64,000 bases of DNA from NCBI GenBank assembly GCA_000442125.1, contig KE546965.1, forward strand, positions 1,116,001 through 1,180,000, read 5' to 3'. The notes beneath the pieces were generated by a model, which saw nothing but the letters and a program-made list of their open reading frames with translations, did not search any database and had not been told where the DNA came from. Position 1 is the first letter of the stretch. The number at the start of each line of letters is the position of its first letter. The translations under genes and the position numbers were made by a program. Origin of the DNA: Opeltia flavorubescens (lineage: Eukaryota > Ascomycota > Lecanoromycetes > Teloschistales > Teloschistaceae). Positions 1-11,796 of this stretch are shown in pieces.

Positions 1-776
1 GGATACCCTGCTTGTCGCTATCTGCATGCTACCTCAACATTTCAATCCGAGACAGGCGATCCATCAAGAGTCTCAGGATGCTTTCTAACCGATAGAGTAT
101 CAAGTTTCCAGGTCAAGGTTCTCATAGACATGACGATTGATGGCGATTAGATCGTAAAGCTTTATGATATGTTGTACACATTGTTGCTGCCGCTTGCAGA
201 TTATTCAAGTCATCGCGCTTTCCTTCCTAATTCGTTCACAAGCTCCCGATTTCGAAAATTGCATCTCATAGCAAGAATAGCTCTAGTGTAAATACTGTGT
301 CGCAACCTTCCTAGAACTCGCGCTTGTCGTCAACATTGGATCTTGTTTGGAGTCGTTGAATGCTCGGTCATGATGATGCGCAGATGATGGTAGCGATCGA
401 TCATTATCTTGAAAGGCCCTGATCGCGTGAAAGAGGTGTCCTACAGGGACATCGATTCGGCAAGTACAGCGACCGCAACCAGGAGGAGCTTGTGCAACGG
501 TCCTGAACGGCGGACTGTACTGAGAACTCACAAGCGGGCTATCAATGAGTGTGGCAGGAAGACTCTCCAACTCAAAAAGGTCGGCTCATTGACAGACTCA
601 TGGCAATCAAAACTTGGCCATCATTTTCCCTCCCGAATCAACTCAACCTCAAGAGAACGAATACTCTTCCAGGATACCAGAGAGGTGTCGTCCTCATTCG
701 CATGAGCTAGGTGTCAGGTGTTTTGATTGTTCCAAGTCCTCACATTTCATCACTTGGCTAATTACCATTCACTAGT
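1..776. other. No supported gene
   Basis: Open frames of about 95-98 codons occur on both strands (283-570 minus, 409-705 plus) but overlap one another, have no recognisable motif and no convincing splice partners. This is probably the 5' flank of the next gene plus intergenic DNA. Confidence 0.5.
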
Positions 777-1869
777 ATGGATGCTCTAGAGACTCGCAGC
801 CAAGGAACCTCCACACATGCATCAGAGCCACATCGGAAACTCCCCCACCCTTTTATTATCGCTGTTCCGCAGTCTGCAAATGATCATGAAAGCACTATTC
901 AGCATGATGCTGAAAATGCGCATAACACACAAATAAAGTCTTTGTCATCAGATCACACAGCCTCCTTTGCAACTATCTCCTCTACAGCAGCTCCTTACAA
1001 GGAAGGTTCTCAATCATCAGACTCAAACCTTCCATACGTGGACCATTATCGCGACGCGGGAACTAGTCAAGCAGCTGCCATACCTCCTCATCCCTTTCCT
1101 TATAGCACATCTTCCGCTACTCAGTCTGCTGACACAGTCTTGAGTCCCCAAATAAACCTTCATCCTGAATCAACACCTCCGAACAAAGTCGATGACGCAG
1201 AAGCTGCAAACGCACAATTGAAAGCTCAAGATCGCGTGCTGTCCGTCACGTATGCGCTAGACCAACCTGCAAAGACAAGGAACCCTCAAAAAAACCTTCG
1301 CACGAAGCTCTCTCGTCTCTTTGGTCCACGTCGAACACCTAGAGCAGAAAGGCCTAAGAGCCTAAGCCGCCCAGCATTGAATCCACAAGCTGCAGGTTCG
1401 CAATACCGTACATAGGTTCCACATCGTCTTTTGCTGACGAAGGATAGTAGTCGTCAAGGACCACTTGCAAATTCCTCCAGCAGATCCTACTAGTCAGATC
1501 CATCACAGACACACCATCAAGCATTCAGCGTCTGCTCCCGTAGTTTCTTGCCTTGCGCACCCGGGACCACGATTCATTGGCTTACAAGATCGGCTAGCCA
1601 AGGAGCCTATAGCGGTTCCGACCTTTGTTCGAAGGGTGGACTTTCGGCTGCCTACAGATCAGACAATGGCAACTCGAGGGAGTAGCAGTGGAGCCTCACG
1701 TGTGGGCTATGTTTCCCTTGGAGATGAGGGTGCTGGTAAGACACGGACCGGATCACGCCCTGATTCGCAGGCGAGTATAAGAACTCTTATTGGCGACAAG
1801 CAAAGGCGTAGTATCTGGTCTAGAATCAAGGGTAAAGCCAAGAAGGTGTTTGGAAGAGGCGATTTGTAG
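777..1869 (+). CDS. Hypothetical disordered basic protein (two exons)
   Basis: I do not recognise the family. Two open stretches, 777-1415 and about 1450-1869, lie in different frames. They join in phase if an intron of about 52 nt (1396-1447, CTGAC branch site at 1434-1438) is removed, giving about 346 residues. A donor at 1408 gives the same frame but a shorter intron. The protein is rich in Ser, Thr, Pro and Gln and looks intrinsically disordered. It has two basic patches, one before the splice (KLSRLFGPRRTPRAERPK) and one at the C-terminus (RIKGKAKKVFGR). These could bind membranes or nucleic acid, but that is speculation. The ATG at 777 is the first in frame. The intron choice is the weakest point. 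Confidence 0.5.
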
Positions 1870-2173
1870 AGACGAGATTTCAGACAAGTACATGTCGCCG
1901 TATCGGCAACCCCAATTCAGTATAGCGCGTACTCGTAAGGTAGTGCGGAAAGACCAAGCAAGTTTACGCTCCTGCGTTTCTCGCCGTTCCAATGAAAACC
2001 GCGCACAGTCCTGCTATACATGACGAAAGTATAACTATTATTGGCTCATAAAGACTATCATAGACAATACATGTAAAATCCGAGATGGTGGTATCAATAA
2101 CGTCTAAATTGAGACAGCCGCCACCCATTTTCCATTGTTCATACCAGTCATGCTTCTCAGTCGTGTCCTATCA
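1870..2173. other. Convergent 3' flanks
   Basis: About 300 bases between two converging genes. Short frames only; nothing recognised. Confidence 0.5.
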
Positions 2174-3637
2174 TCAAAAATCCATGTCATCATCATCCGA
2201 GACTTCAGATTTAATGTTCTCATCCCAGGCTTCAGCTTCGACCTTCTGGGAAGATATCCTTTGCTCTGTGCACGATGATCTCCTTGGGTCCCAATCCTGC
2301 AGCCCAAGCTTTTCTGCATCCTCAATGCTAACGTAGATATTCCTCTTCTTGTTCTCCGTTGGCTTTCTAAAGAAATGAGTCTTTTGATAGTGTGGCTTGA
2401 GATTATCCTTCCTTGTCACTGCCGTCTTGCAACCATCGATTCTACACTTCCAAGCTTTGATAGGCCCTCTGTGGGGTGTCGGAACACCGAGCTGCCTGCA
2501 CTTATCGTCATGAGCCTGGGTTTCTTTATGTCGTTTGAAGTGCTCTGGCCGATCGAACTTGATCTTACACTGTGGACAGACGTGTGCCTTGTGGTTTGAG
2601 TTCACTACGTCGTGCTCATAAGGATATCTCGAGTGTTGGCTTCGAGTGTTGGTCTTCTTCTTAACTCGGCTGCTGCCACTTCTGCTCAGTCTCCTGGAAG
2701 ATGAGTGCGCATGAACGATGATGGATTTATGGAGCTCCACGCTATCCGGGCTACGTTTTACCGGAGGTTCTCCATCGGAGAGAGAGCTGCAGGGACTGAA
2801 GAACTCCTCGGTTCCTGGTTCCGGAGTCTGAGGTTCGGACTTTACCATCGGCGTCTGGAAAGGAGCTTCCAGATGCTGACTTATTGGCGTTGAAGGCCTG
2901 AACGCTGGCATGAAAGTTTCTTGTGGCGCGACGGTTTGAGGGAGATCGGTTTCAACAATAGTGCCGTTTCTCAGACCATCAACAAGATCCCTGTAATCTG
3001 ATAATGTGCTGTCTGGATAGACATAATCAACCTCGAATCCTGATGACGCGTCGAATGAATACGCTGCAGCCATGCATGCCGGATCGGCTTGGTCGTAGCT
3101 TTGCACGAAAGCATTGTTGTAGCAGGTGGACCAATCCATCATTGTTTTGGAGATGGGCCTTGGACCTACAAATCCGCACCCTTGTTGCTGGCTTGCTCCC
3201 TGGGTGTCTCCATCAAATCCAGAATGATTGAGGGAGTTGAAGTACGGGATCTGCGATGCAAAGGGATCCTGAAATGGTGTACCTTCAGGCGATGACAAGG
3301 TCTCAAGTCTTCTTCGGCGCTGTATCCCCGTTGGGGAAGGCTCCGTCTGGTAGCCCTGTGTGATCGGCGAAAAAGCATCGGAATGAAATGTCAACCGGAA
3401 GGGAGGAGGCGTTTGCAACGGTGTAGTGAGCCCTTCCGAGGAGAAACTCGGTACTCTCTCAAAGGTACTTTCGTTGCATGATGGGACCTCCGAAACTATG
3501 GACTGTCGTCGTGATGTTGCCGCCGAGAAATCTATCGAGGATGTCGGAGTCAAGATTCCGTAGGACGAGCTGGAACTGGAAGAGCTACATTCGGAATAAG
3601 AGTCCGAACATGGCGAATCTAACGTGAGGTGGGCCAT
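2174..3637 (-). CDS. C2H2 zinc-finger transcription factor
   Basis: A single-exon protein of about 487 residues. The first ATG is at 3637; the frame stays open upstream, but only from a TTG. The N-terminal two thirds is disordered (Ser runs, Pro/Thr-rich, acidic). The C-terminal third has two zinc fingers: HVCPQCKIKFDRPEHFKRH (C-x2-C-x12-H-x5-H) and WKCRIDGCKTAVTRKDNL followed by H-x4-H (C-x4-C-x12-H-x4-H). A segment with YVSIEDAEKLGLQDWDPR follows, then an acidic tail. The two-finger C-terminal layout recalls fungal developmental regulators such as BrlA, but I cannot assign orthology. A DNA-binding nuclear regulator is likely. The 2.7 kb of gene-free DNA upstream suits a regulator with a long leader or complex promoter. 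Confidence 0.88.
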   Translation of the reverse strand: MAHLTLDSPCSDSYSECSSSSSSSSYGILTPTSSIDFSAATSRRQSIVSEVPSCNESTFERVPSFSSEGLTTPLQTPPPFRLTFHSDAFSPITQGYQTEPSPTGIQRRRRLETLSSPEGTPFQDPFASQIPYFNSLNHSGFDGDTQGASQQQGCGFVGPRPISKTMMDWSTCYNNAFVQSYDQADPACMAAAYSFDASSGFEVDYVYPDSTLSDYRDLVDGLRNGTIVETDLPQTVAPQETFMPAFRPSTPISQHLEAPFQTPMVKSEPQTPEPGTEEFFSPCSSLSDGEPPVKRSPDSVELHKSIIVHAHSSSRRLSRSGSSRVKKKTNTRSQHSRYPYEHDVVNSNHKAHVCPQCKIKFDRPEHFKRHKETQAHDDKCRQLGVPTPHRGPIKAWKCRIDGCKTAVTRKDNLKPHYQKTHFFRKPTENKKRNIYVSIEDAEKLGLQDWDPRRSSCTEQRISSQKVEAEAWDENIKSEVSDDDDMDF

Positions 3638-6368
3638 AACGATTGTATGAGACTCTGCTTCTCCTAGCCCTGGCAAGAGTACGTTGGAGGTGGAAGGTGG
3701 GATTGCACTTTGTTGTTGACTGGTTTGATAGGCTCCAGGTTGCTAACAAGAAGACAGGTATACACTGGAATTATGGCAGTGGACTGGAAGAAAATCACCA
3801 GTGTGCAGTCTACGTTCAGATTATATCACCAGGTGCCAGATCTTCGCTCCCCAATATATCGCTGTCAAACCCAAACGGCTGGTTCTCTGCGGAATCATGT
3901 TGAAGGATGGAATTGTCCCAACCTCGACTTGACAAGTAAGGCTTTTAACTGGAATGTGGATAGCTAATATGTTTCAAATGCCATCTTCCTGAGTGCTCTG
4001 TCGCACAAAGGTGAAAAGAGTACCAGATGCTGTACACCAGATTATTCGGATTCTCGTCCGTGATCAGGCGCAGTCTTTCTAGCAGCGTCTATTTGAAATG
4101 TAACCCTGATCGTGCAGGCCCTGGAAGATTTGCCTACATGGCACTGCTTTGGTGTCCGTCTCCCGCGTTGCAAGATTGGCTGGAGATTTGTGGGGAACCT
4201 GTGAAGTTGACTCAGAATGGTTCTTTGGAAGGTACTAGTGCGTTCCCCAATACCAGCCTCATGATCACAGAATGGCCCTGATTCGCTGTTGCAAGGTCTC
4301 TTCATACCATCAACCGGGCTATGGCCATCCCTTTGCATGGTACCAGTGATGGGAGCTTCATAAAAACCTTCTACCTGGGAAAAGGTACAATCTGCGCCTC
4401 GGAGAAATACGGTATCAGTACATGTGCAGCTCTCGATGGTTCTGAGAAATATATCCGCCACTCATAGCGGCAGGATGGCCTTTCCCAAAGCCCCGTAGCA
4501 TTGGGCGCACCGCTAATTTGGAGTCTATGTTGACCAGCACCCACACTAAGTCACAAGTACATGTCAGATCGACGGACGACGTGCAGCTGCGCACTATGCA
4601 GGTGGAAGCGCAGCCCCCACCTATCTGAATCATTTTCCCCACAAGGAATGCACGAAGCTCTGACCGTTGTGATCAACGCACAGAGAACACAAATCGAAGC
4701 GGCATGGCTCTTGTACCTGCACTAGATTCCTCTACTAATCCGAGTCAGCCGAGCCAGGTACACTTGACCATCTTGACAAGCCACCGTACACCGGCACGCA
4801 GATCCGTTTGCTAGCATGGAAAGTCGAGACGATAAAGATGGATCCGCATGCAGGGACTCTGCACGACATAGGCACGGTCCAACGGTTTTTGGGACGCTTT
4901 CTAGGTCGATCTTTGTGGCGAATATCTGGCTTCTGAGAATCTTAATCTTTCCTCGATGCAGCTGGGTTGTTACACCGGGACTGGCAGACCTGCTTCTTGG
5001 CTATCAGGTATCTCTTCGATGTGCTAAGATCTAGCTGCACCTAGAGCGTAGTATCATCATCGTCGAATTTCTAATGCAGCGAACAAGATCTCCTATCGCA
5101 ATTGCCATAGGTCACGCTCCCCTCACGGCGCCATTCAGCTGAACAGACTCCTCTGCTTCTTATCCATCGCCATGGAATCCGTCCCTTTAATCCAGGCAAT
5201 TGGCATAATGGACTGATTAGGTTACTCTCCTTGCCTAGTGATCTTGTGCATGTGGAACAGTGTTTTTGATGTCCTGATAGAGCCGGTACCTTGACATTTG
5301 GACTGTCTTGGGTCTATGGCTGCAAGAAAGATGGTGTATTCGGAGCGCCTGACGTCCAAAGAGCCAATAGCTCTTAGCCGCAGGAGGGCAAAGCGATTTA
5401 AGGTATTATGACTGGCTGTCACATGTCTTGACAGTTCGGCGTGACTCAAATTACTCCCTCAGATATAATCATCCAGGGTTTGGTCCCCTTCTGCGGTTGC
5501 TGCATATGGGCGCTCCATGGACTTTGCAACAGCGTCTCCGTGGAGAAGAGACTGATGCGACCTCCACTGGTGTTCCTAAAAGAGGGAATTTGGCTTCGAG
5601 TGGGGATATGGCGTTGCAGAGATTCCATCGACGATACTTATCGGAAAAGCTGTAGACTATCCGCTAAGAGATCTGGTTGAAAAAAGGGGACATAGGAGAC
5701 TAGAAACGGAATCCCTGCCAAGAAATGGACGACGTAGTATCGAAATAGCAACTCATGATGTATGAGTGGAGATACATGGGCTTGTTGTCAAAGTGTAGTA
5801 TGGTGCAGAGCATCCAATCAATGCCGATTATGAGATTCTACAATAACGATTCACAACTCACCTATATCCGCTGCTGCATATTATCTCCTGCCTGCTTGCG
5901 CTGGAATTCATGGAATCGTTACCTCGACGCTCATCCCATACTTGGCTGTGTCGGAGCGGAGGTGGGAAAAAAATGATAGTGTCTTGGCTTGCAAGGCTGA
6001 TGCTGTGGTCGAGCATCGGAAGGACCAATCGACATGCCATGATATCACTCGTATCGTTAACTTCACTTTCCAATCCTTTGACATGAGCGCTTGAGTGTTT
6101 AGTTTGACGTCAAGCTTGGCAACTTCACGAAGGGAATATTTGATTTGATCGCCTCTTCCTGGACTTGGCATAGATTCCACAGCCACAGCGTCTGTACATT
6201 GGATATGCGTACAGCCACACGCATATTGCAATGGCAGTAGGAATTACGCTAGTGAGGCCGAAGAATATATAATGGCATGTGATACCACGAGAAAGTTTCA
6301 GCTTTTTCATAGCTCATCCTCACCGCTTCTAAAAACCAGAATGCAGAAAAAATAACAAGAAGCAAAAA
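3638..6368. other. Long gene-free region upstream of the C2H2 gene
   Basis: About 2.7 kb with only short, mutually overlapping frames (for example 4027-4281 plus and 4042-4461 minus) that show no domain, signal peptide or good splice structure. It probably holds the promoter and untranslated leader of the divergently placed regulator. Confidence 0.5.
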
Positions 6369-6674
6369 ATGTGTTTCGGCCACTCCTCCTCTTCACCCGA
6401 AAACGCGAAACCCATTCCTTCAACCCACAACGCTGCTTCTCCCTCTCAAACCACACTCAAAACAAACTCGAAAAGCTCCCTCCCACCTCGACCACGCAAC
6501 TCAAATCTAGTTGCAATGTACAAATATCGAAAAGCCCTTTCGAAATTCTCCCCCGAGGAGAGGAATGCGATAGACACGCAGGAGTATTATCGACGGATGG
6601 GGGAGGATTATAATCGATATGGGGACACGCATGGGCCGGGGACTGCGATTGTGGGGACGAGTGCTATGATGTGA
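6369..6674 (+). CDS. Small hypothetical protein (101 aa)
   Basis: Starts MCFG after an A-rich leader (aaaaaATG), a favourable fungal context. The first 45 residues are Ser/Pro/Asn-rich. The rest is better ordered: KYRKALSKFSPEERNAIDTQEYYRRMGEDY looks like one or two helices. A Cys at position 2 would allow acylation, but without a Gly this is only a possibility. Function unknown. It could be a real small gene; the same region read one frame over gives a poorer protein. Confidence 0.5.
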   Translation: MCFGHSSSSPENAKPIPSTHNAASPSQTTLKTNSKSSLPPRPRNSNLVAMYKYRKALSKFSPEERNAIDTQEYYRRMGEDYNRYGDTHGPGTAIVGTSAMM

Positions 6675-6838
6675 GATTTTGATATGGTTGGGGGGCATTT
6701 GTTGGAGGGGAATTAGGAGAGGATATGACGTGAGCTGAGATATTGCCTAATATGACACAAATGTCCTTAAATCGGGACTTCGATTACACGGCATTGACAT
6801 ATTGCTGTGCATGTGTATAGATAATGGATGTGGAGGTA

Positions 6839-7150
6839 CTATGATTGTGGAATCGACTGCAGGCGTTTCGCGTATGACATAACAAAAGACTTGAACGAGA
6901 TCACAATATCGGATAAGGAATCATAAATTGTGACATGTGCGCCCTCTGCCTGCTCTTTGGAGACGCTCATTTCAACTATTTCTGGGACGGCTGGAAGTTG
7001 TTTGGACTCTTCCTGCAACTCGTCTGAATGGGATCAGTATGAGACTCTATCAAACACACATCGTAACTTACGCTCTGAGCCACTTGGGCTTCCTGCCCCG
7101 CTACCATTTGAGGTTTGCATTCCGCAGTCGGAGGGGAGAGTTGAGTTCAT
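6839..7150 (-). CDS. Tentative small spliced gene (87 aa)
   Basis: Exon 1 7072-7150 and exon 2 6839-7023, joined over a 48-nt intron (7024-7071) with a GTAAGT donor and a CAG acceptor behind a CTGAT branch site. The join is in phase. The product is acidic, Ser/Gly-rich at first and then helical (ELQEESKQLPAVPEIVEMS), ending with SFVMSYAKRLQSIPQS. The same frame also holds an upstream open stretch that starts with a good CACAATGG context at 7399 and has a signal-peptide-like N-terminus, but a stop at 7199-7201 separates them. A further intron may bridge the two. Function unknown. Confidence 0.3.
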
Positions 7151-8027
7151 CTTTGTGTCGCACAGGATCCGCAACTCATTTGATAGATCCCGCAACGCTT
7201 ATCGCATGTCAAGCATACAAACTCTCTGGAACCACCGTAGCTGATCGCTTGCCCTGTTAGGTACACGCCTCGTTCGATACCACACGTCAGACCAAAATAA
7301 AGGACTACGGATTGAACCATTCTCGTTGAAAGAAGCGGATGGAGCAAAGGTGGAAGAAAGGAAGACGAATGACCCTATATATGAATGTAGGAGAACCATT
7401 GTGGCAAAAGAGATAGATACATGGCATTACCAAAGGCGAAAGGACTTGCGAGAACGCATGAAGAGAGAGTTGAGAGGTGGAAAGAAAGGCAGCAGACAGA
7501 TATAAGGTATGGAAGTTTTCCTTTTATATTACAGTGTCTGTGAGGCTGAGAGACTATTTACTGACGACTCTTACACAATCTCTATTTTCTATCGCACAAG
7601 GATGATAATGAAGCAATAATCTACAGTCCAGATAGGTGAGAAGAGGTGAGGCCAAGGATGTCATTTTTGGCACAATTGATGGATCAATGTAGTTCGGGAA
7701 CGTTACCCTTTTGAGAGTAGCTTTTGATAACCCCTCCACCCATCTTTGCACAGCCTCCAACTCTAGCATCCATACCTCAGGAACTAAGCCAGTCGGATTC
7801 GATGATGACTGCAGCCATGGCGTCTTCAAGTTCTTCCTCTTCTGTTCCCTTTCTTCCGATATGTCGCTGGTCTGACGTGCAGTGGCTCAGCTCCGACAGC
7901 GGCACCTCTTCGTACAAGGGTCTTGTGCTCTGCGATTCTTTGATAAAGCGACCGCTCGTTGGACGACAGCTGTATCGCTCAATTGTACCGATATGCCTAC
8001 CAGGGGCAGACCTTGGGTGTGGGGAGC
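7151..8027. other. Upstream region, no settled gene
   Basis: Contains the possible 5' exon of the small minus-strand gene (7199-7399), a 91-codon minus-strand frame (7554-7829) without recognisable features, and the leader of the CorA-like gene. Confidence 0.4.
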
Positions 8028-10397
8028 ATGACTGACACGAAAAGACATGAAGACGTCTTCAATGGCATCCTTGAAGTTCTCCAACGTATCGACGCGAAAT
8101 TGGATCTTCACGAGCAGCGCGTCAAGCAGGTCGAGGATCTTGTCCAAAAGACCCGCTTGAGATCAATTGAAGATCCCGATTCATCCAGCTGGACTTCGAC
8201 CGAAGCCTCAAGCGTATCATGGCAGCGAATACCTGATGACAAACTAGACCTCCAGAGGCGTCCGTCGAACCTACAGGACAATCTCTCCATCAGTGGTGTC
8301 CATCATGCTAAGTCTGGTTTCGAGGCGACTTCCACATACAGTAAAAGCGGCCCGAAAATGAGATATGGTACATGGCGGCCCGAAAGCTACACCGACAACA
8401 CTGATGACTTGACTGGCGAGCTTCATCAGGATCTGTTGGAAAAGTATCTGAGGCATTGTGCCAACATGCCAGACGATGGTCGGCTGCCCTTGAGCTTTGA
8501 TTGGACAGTCAATCACGTTCTGCCCGGAATCAGCAGATTTGGTGACATTCTTCCCGAGGCGCAACGACTGGAGGCCCTTTGTGCTTTTGACAACGATCTA
8601 AGAGCTCAGCCCGGAAATGACTTTCTTGTCGTCGACTTTGATACCTACAACCGTTCAAGGATCTATCGAGTAGGCCAGGAAGCTATTGGAGAGGAGCTGA
8701 TGGTTAGCTCAGAGTCGCCCCGCGATGCACCATGGTCTCGCCTGATGTACGAAACGAGTTCTCTTGGGTGAGGAAGATCATAAACTGACCATCCTGCAGT
8801 GTATATCAAGGCATGACGACAGGAGACAGCATCAAACGAGAGTTCGATAGCGCATTCACCAATCCAATCCCATACTTCAAGAGATCAGACACCAGCACTG
8901 GGTTGTGGAACCACCTATTCTCCCACTTACAACTCAAGACCCGGTCTGCTACAGCCAACCCATATGTCACCGGTCGGCAGGGGTTTCATACAACTTTTTA
9001 CGACATCAGAGAGACGAAGGATTTGCAAGTTAAGGAGCTGTGGAGGCATGGTCCACTCTACGATCATCCTCTTGGTTGGCATTTGCGTAAATGTGCCTAC
9101 ACGGTAAACCCACCTACGACATCTCATGGTAAACATGCTAAGACTTTCTACCAGCTCTTTTGCCCTGTGCCTTTCAACGAGGAGGGTGACACGGACCACA
9201 AATTCGAGATGACGAAACCACATTGGTCGATGTTGGTCCTTGCCCCTAGCGGGTTCTTCGACGAGCACAATACCTCCTTTCCAACAAAGTCTTTACCCAG
9301 AGGTCGAGCACAGGCATTAGGACACTGTCTAGGACGGCTCACTCGCGCTGGCGCAGAAATGAATCTGATTGCTCATGGCTTGGCTAGGATCAGCGAAAGA
9401 TGGGCAGAATTTCAAAGCTTTTTTGACTACATACTTGACAGCGGCGACTCCCTCATGCAACCGAACGACCATGACAATCTCCTGTTCGATGATGGATCCT
9501 TTTCCAGATCAAGGCGTTACTTCTGGGCAATTGATTGTTTGTCAGAGTTCGAAACCTCCATCAGTGACAACATCAACCAGTGGGAGCTGTATAAAGCTGC
9601 GCTTCCGATTCTGGACAATGACTTGGACAATCTACAGTACAAAAATGCCNAGCGGCAGTGCCGCGTGTTACAAAATCAACGTGAATATTTCAGGCAGAAG
9701 CTGGCTTCTACTAGAGCTTTGAGAGACGCGGTAAGCCATGATAGTCCAGAGGTACGAATTTCTACTGACAGTGAAAGCTTTTTAACGCTAGCGCTGTAAT
9801 TGAAAGTCGGGCCTCGACTAGGCTGGGGGAAAATGTTAAATTACTTACGTTTGTCAGCGTCTTCTTCATACCGTTATCATTCATCACGGTAAGATGCCAG
9901 AATCTGAATACTGGTAATAAGTCCATTGGATATGGCTGACGTGCTGGCAGTCGCTCTGGAGCGTCAACGACATGTTTTCCATGAATTCCTTGGTCGCCGT
10001 GATCATCATCGTTGCCCTTGTAACATACACTACAGTTTTGAATATCAACAGTATCGTGCATTCCGTCAGCAGTCTTTATGACCTCAAAAAGCGGAGAGTG
10101 GTCAACGCCATGAAGAAAGATGAACGGGAAAGTTGGAGACATTGCGGTCAACGCTTCGAATCCTTCCGTCCGAAACACGAGAACCCAAAACCGTCGGAGT
10201 GGTACATCACTTTATATGCATTACTTAATCCGGCAGCGATACTTGGGTTGTCGCAGCGCAGTAGGCGGGAAGTCACTGCTACCAATCCCGGCGACGAACT
10301 TCCGGCAGGGTGGTTTGGGGTGCCGAATCGGTTGTGGAGAAGGCGGAAGACTGAGTCCAAGGGAGCTGAGCAGCCTGATGAGGCTTGGGTCTTCTGA
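8028..10397 (+). CDS. CorA-like membrane protein (four exons)
   Basis: Exons 8028-8746, 8800-9730, 9778-9888 and 9951-10397 join in phase to about 735 residues. ATG 8028 is the first in frame. A short coiled N-terminus (ILEVLQRIDAKLDLHEQRVKQVEDL) leads into a large soluble region with RQGFHTTFYDIRETKDLQ and FYQLFCPVPF, then helices. Near the C-terminus are two membrane segments: VKLLTFVSVFFIPLSFIT, then SLWSVNDMFSMNS and a long hydrophobic stretch (SLVAVIIIVALVTYTTVL). This two-helix end and LWSxND link match fungal proteins annotated as CorA-like Mg2+ transporters. The GMN filter of true CorA channels is absent, so ion transport is not assured. One ambiguous base (9650) lies in exon 2. Confidence 0.85.
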
Positions 10398-10938
10398 TTC
10401 ACGTCGAGCTCCTGATGGCTTGTGGAACTTGGCATTGTTGACACTTCTCTTGTTCCTGAAAGCCGTTCCACCTTCTGATCTATGTCGGGTAACAAAACTT
10501 TGAGCGAAATGGACGGCGAACAAGAAGCAAAGATGCAACAATGCTATGCCAAACATGGCTTTCAACCCTCAGATACAGGCGATGATTCGTATGCACCTGT
10601 AAAACGGACCAGCCACATCCTGAATAAGCTCCTAATTTTTCCTATACCGCTCGATGAGGCATATCTAAAGTCTCCTATCATTAATCAACGCTGCGATAAC
10701 TATAAGACTGGTCAATTCGATTAAAAAACGTAAATAACAGCTTGTTGATCTCACCAGCTTCCAGGAGTCTGTACCTTCACTTATCTCGATTCATAATCCT
10801 ACTTCACTGCGCCTAAAACCCGAACCCAATTCGGCTCAGCGAATATCAGACCAAAACCCCCTCTAACTTGGGTAGATCCTGGCTCGCGTCGAGGAACCTC
10901 TTCTTTTCGCGATTCCAGGTTTCATGAGCCCAGATAAT
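10398..10938. other. No supported gene
   Basis: An 80-codon plus-strand frame (10482-10724, MSGNKTLSEMDGEQ) is the only candidate. It could be a first exon of the following open frame, but I find no good donor-acceptor pair between them. Confidence 0.4.
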
Positions 10939-11573
10939 CATTAAACTCTCCCTCCATAGGTAAAGGTCCATCTGGTTGCTTCCGTGCAGCCACTACACTT
11001 ATAATACTATCGACCAATGGCGAGCTAAGCAAGGCGGGAAAAGCGCCGACCGACACCAAGGAATCTTCGTACAAGGAAGAGGAGGAGAACCATTCTTCCA
11101 GTCCTGAAACTATCAAAACTCAAGAACAACCATTCTCGATGCAGCTACGGGAAACCTTGTCAGAGAATTCGCCTCCGGTACTGTGTAGGCCAAAACGAGA
11201 ACAAGAGCTTCACAAGAAAGGACAAGAAGCACCTCAAAGAGCGCAAAAAGCGGTAACGCCATCTGCTAAAGCCGCAGAATTCACTCAGTCCCCACAAAAA
11301 GCCGTCTTCATACCACCTTCGGTGACGGAGCGTAAAGCTGACGATAACGACTCGTATCGTCTGCCCAAGAAGCCACACCGCATCATTCAGACTTCTCATT
11401 CAGAGAGCAGGACAAGGAATATCACAACACAGAAAATGGTAACTGCAATTCTAAGACCCGAAACTGGTCGACGAGAGCGATTGGAACACTGCTTAACAAA
11501 GTACCGAACGGCAGTTTTAATAGGAAATGTATATGAATCATATCCTTCACTGGCAGTTTCCTGTGACCTGTAA
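10939..11573 (+). CDS. Hypothetical disordered protein, 5' end unresolved
   Basis: The frame is open for about 210 codons, from just after a TAA near 10935 to the stop at 11571-11573, but its first ATG is only at 11139. An upstream exon is therefore likely. Composition is Lys/Glu/Ser-rich, including a run of four glutamates (SYKEEEENHSSSPET) and KPHRIIQTSHSESRT. No domain recognised. It might be a pseudogene or non-coding; only the length of the open frame and its composition argue for coding. Confidence 0.3.
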
Positions 11574-11796
11574 GGTACTTGCAGATATTCGTCGCGTCTC
11601 GCGAGAGAAATCGTGACTGCCAGGTTAACCTCGGCTTATCCAATGACAGGATTCCCCGCACCGTCAGCTGCGAGAGGCAATTGAAACATGTTTCTTTGTA
11701 CAATGCTAACCCAACGGTGCCCCAGATCATTCCTGGTTGATTGACATGTAGAACAGGCACCGTACCAAGGAACCGTCAAATTCTATTCTATTCTTG

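Noticed and set aside
4027-4461. Overlapping 84- and 139-codon frames upstream of the C2H2 gene
   Set aside because: No motif, no signal peptide, opposite strands overlapping; more likely leader or promoter DNA.
7554-7829. 91-codon minus-strand frame
   Set aside because: No domain and no splice support; overlaps the leader of the CorA-like gene.
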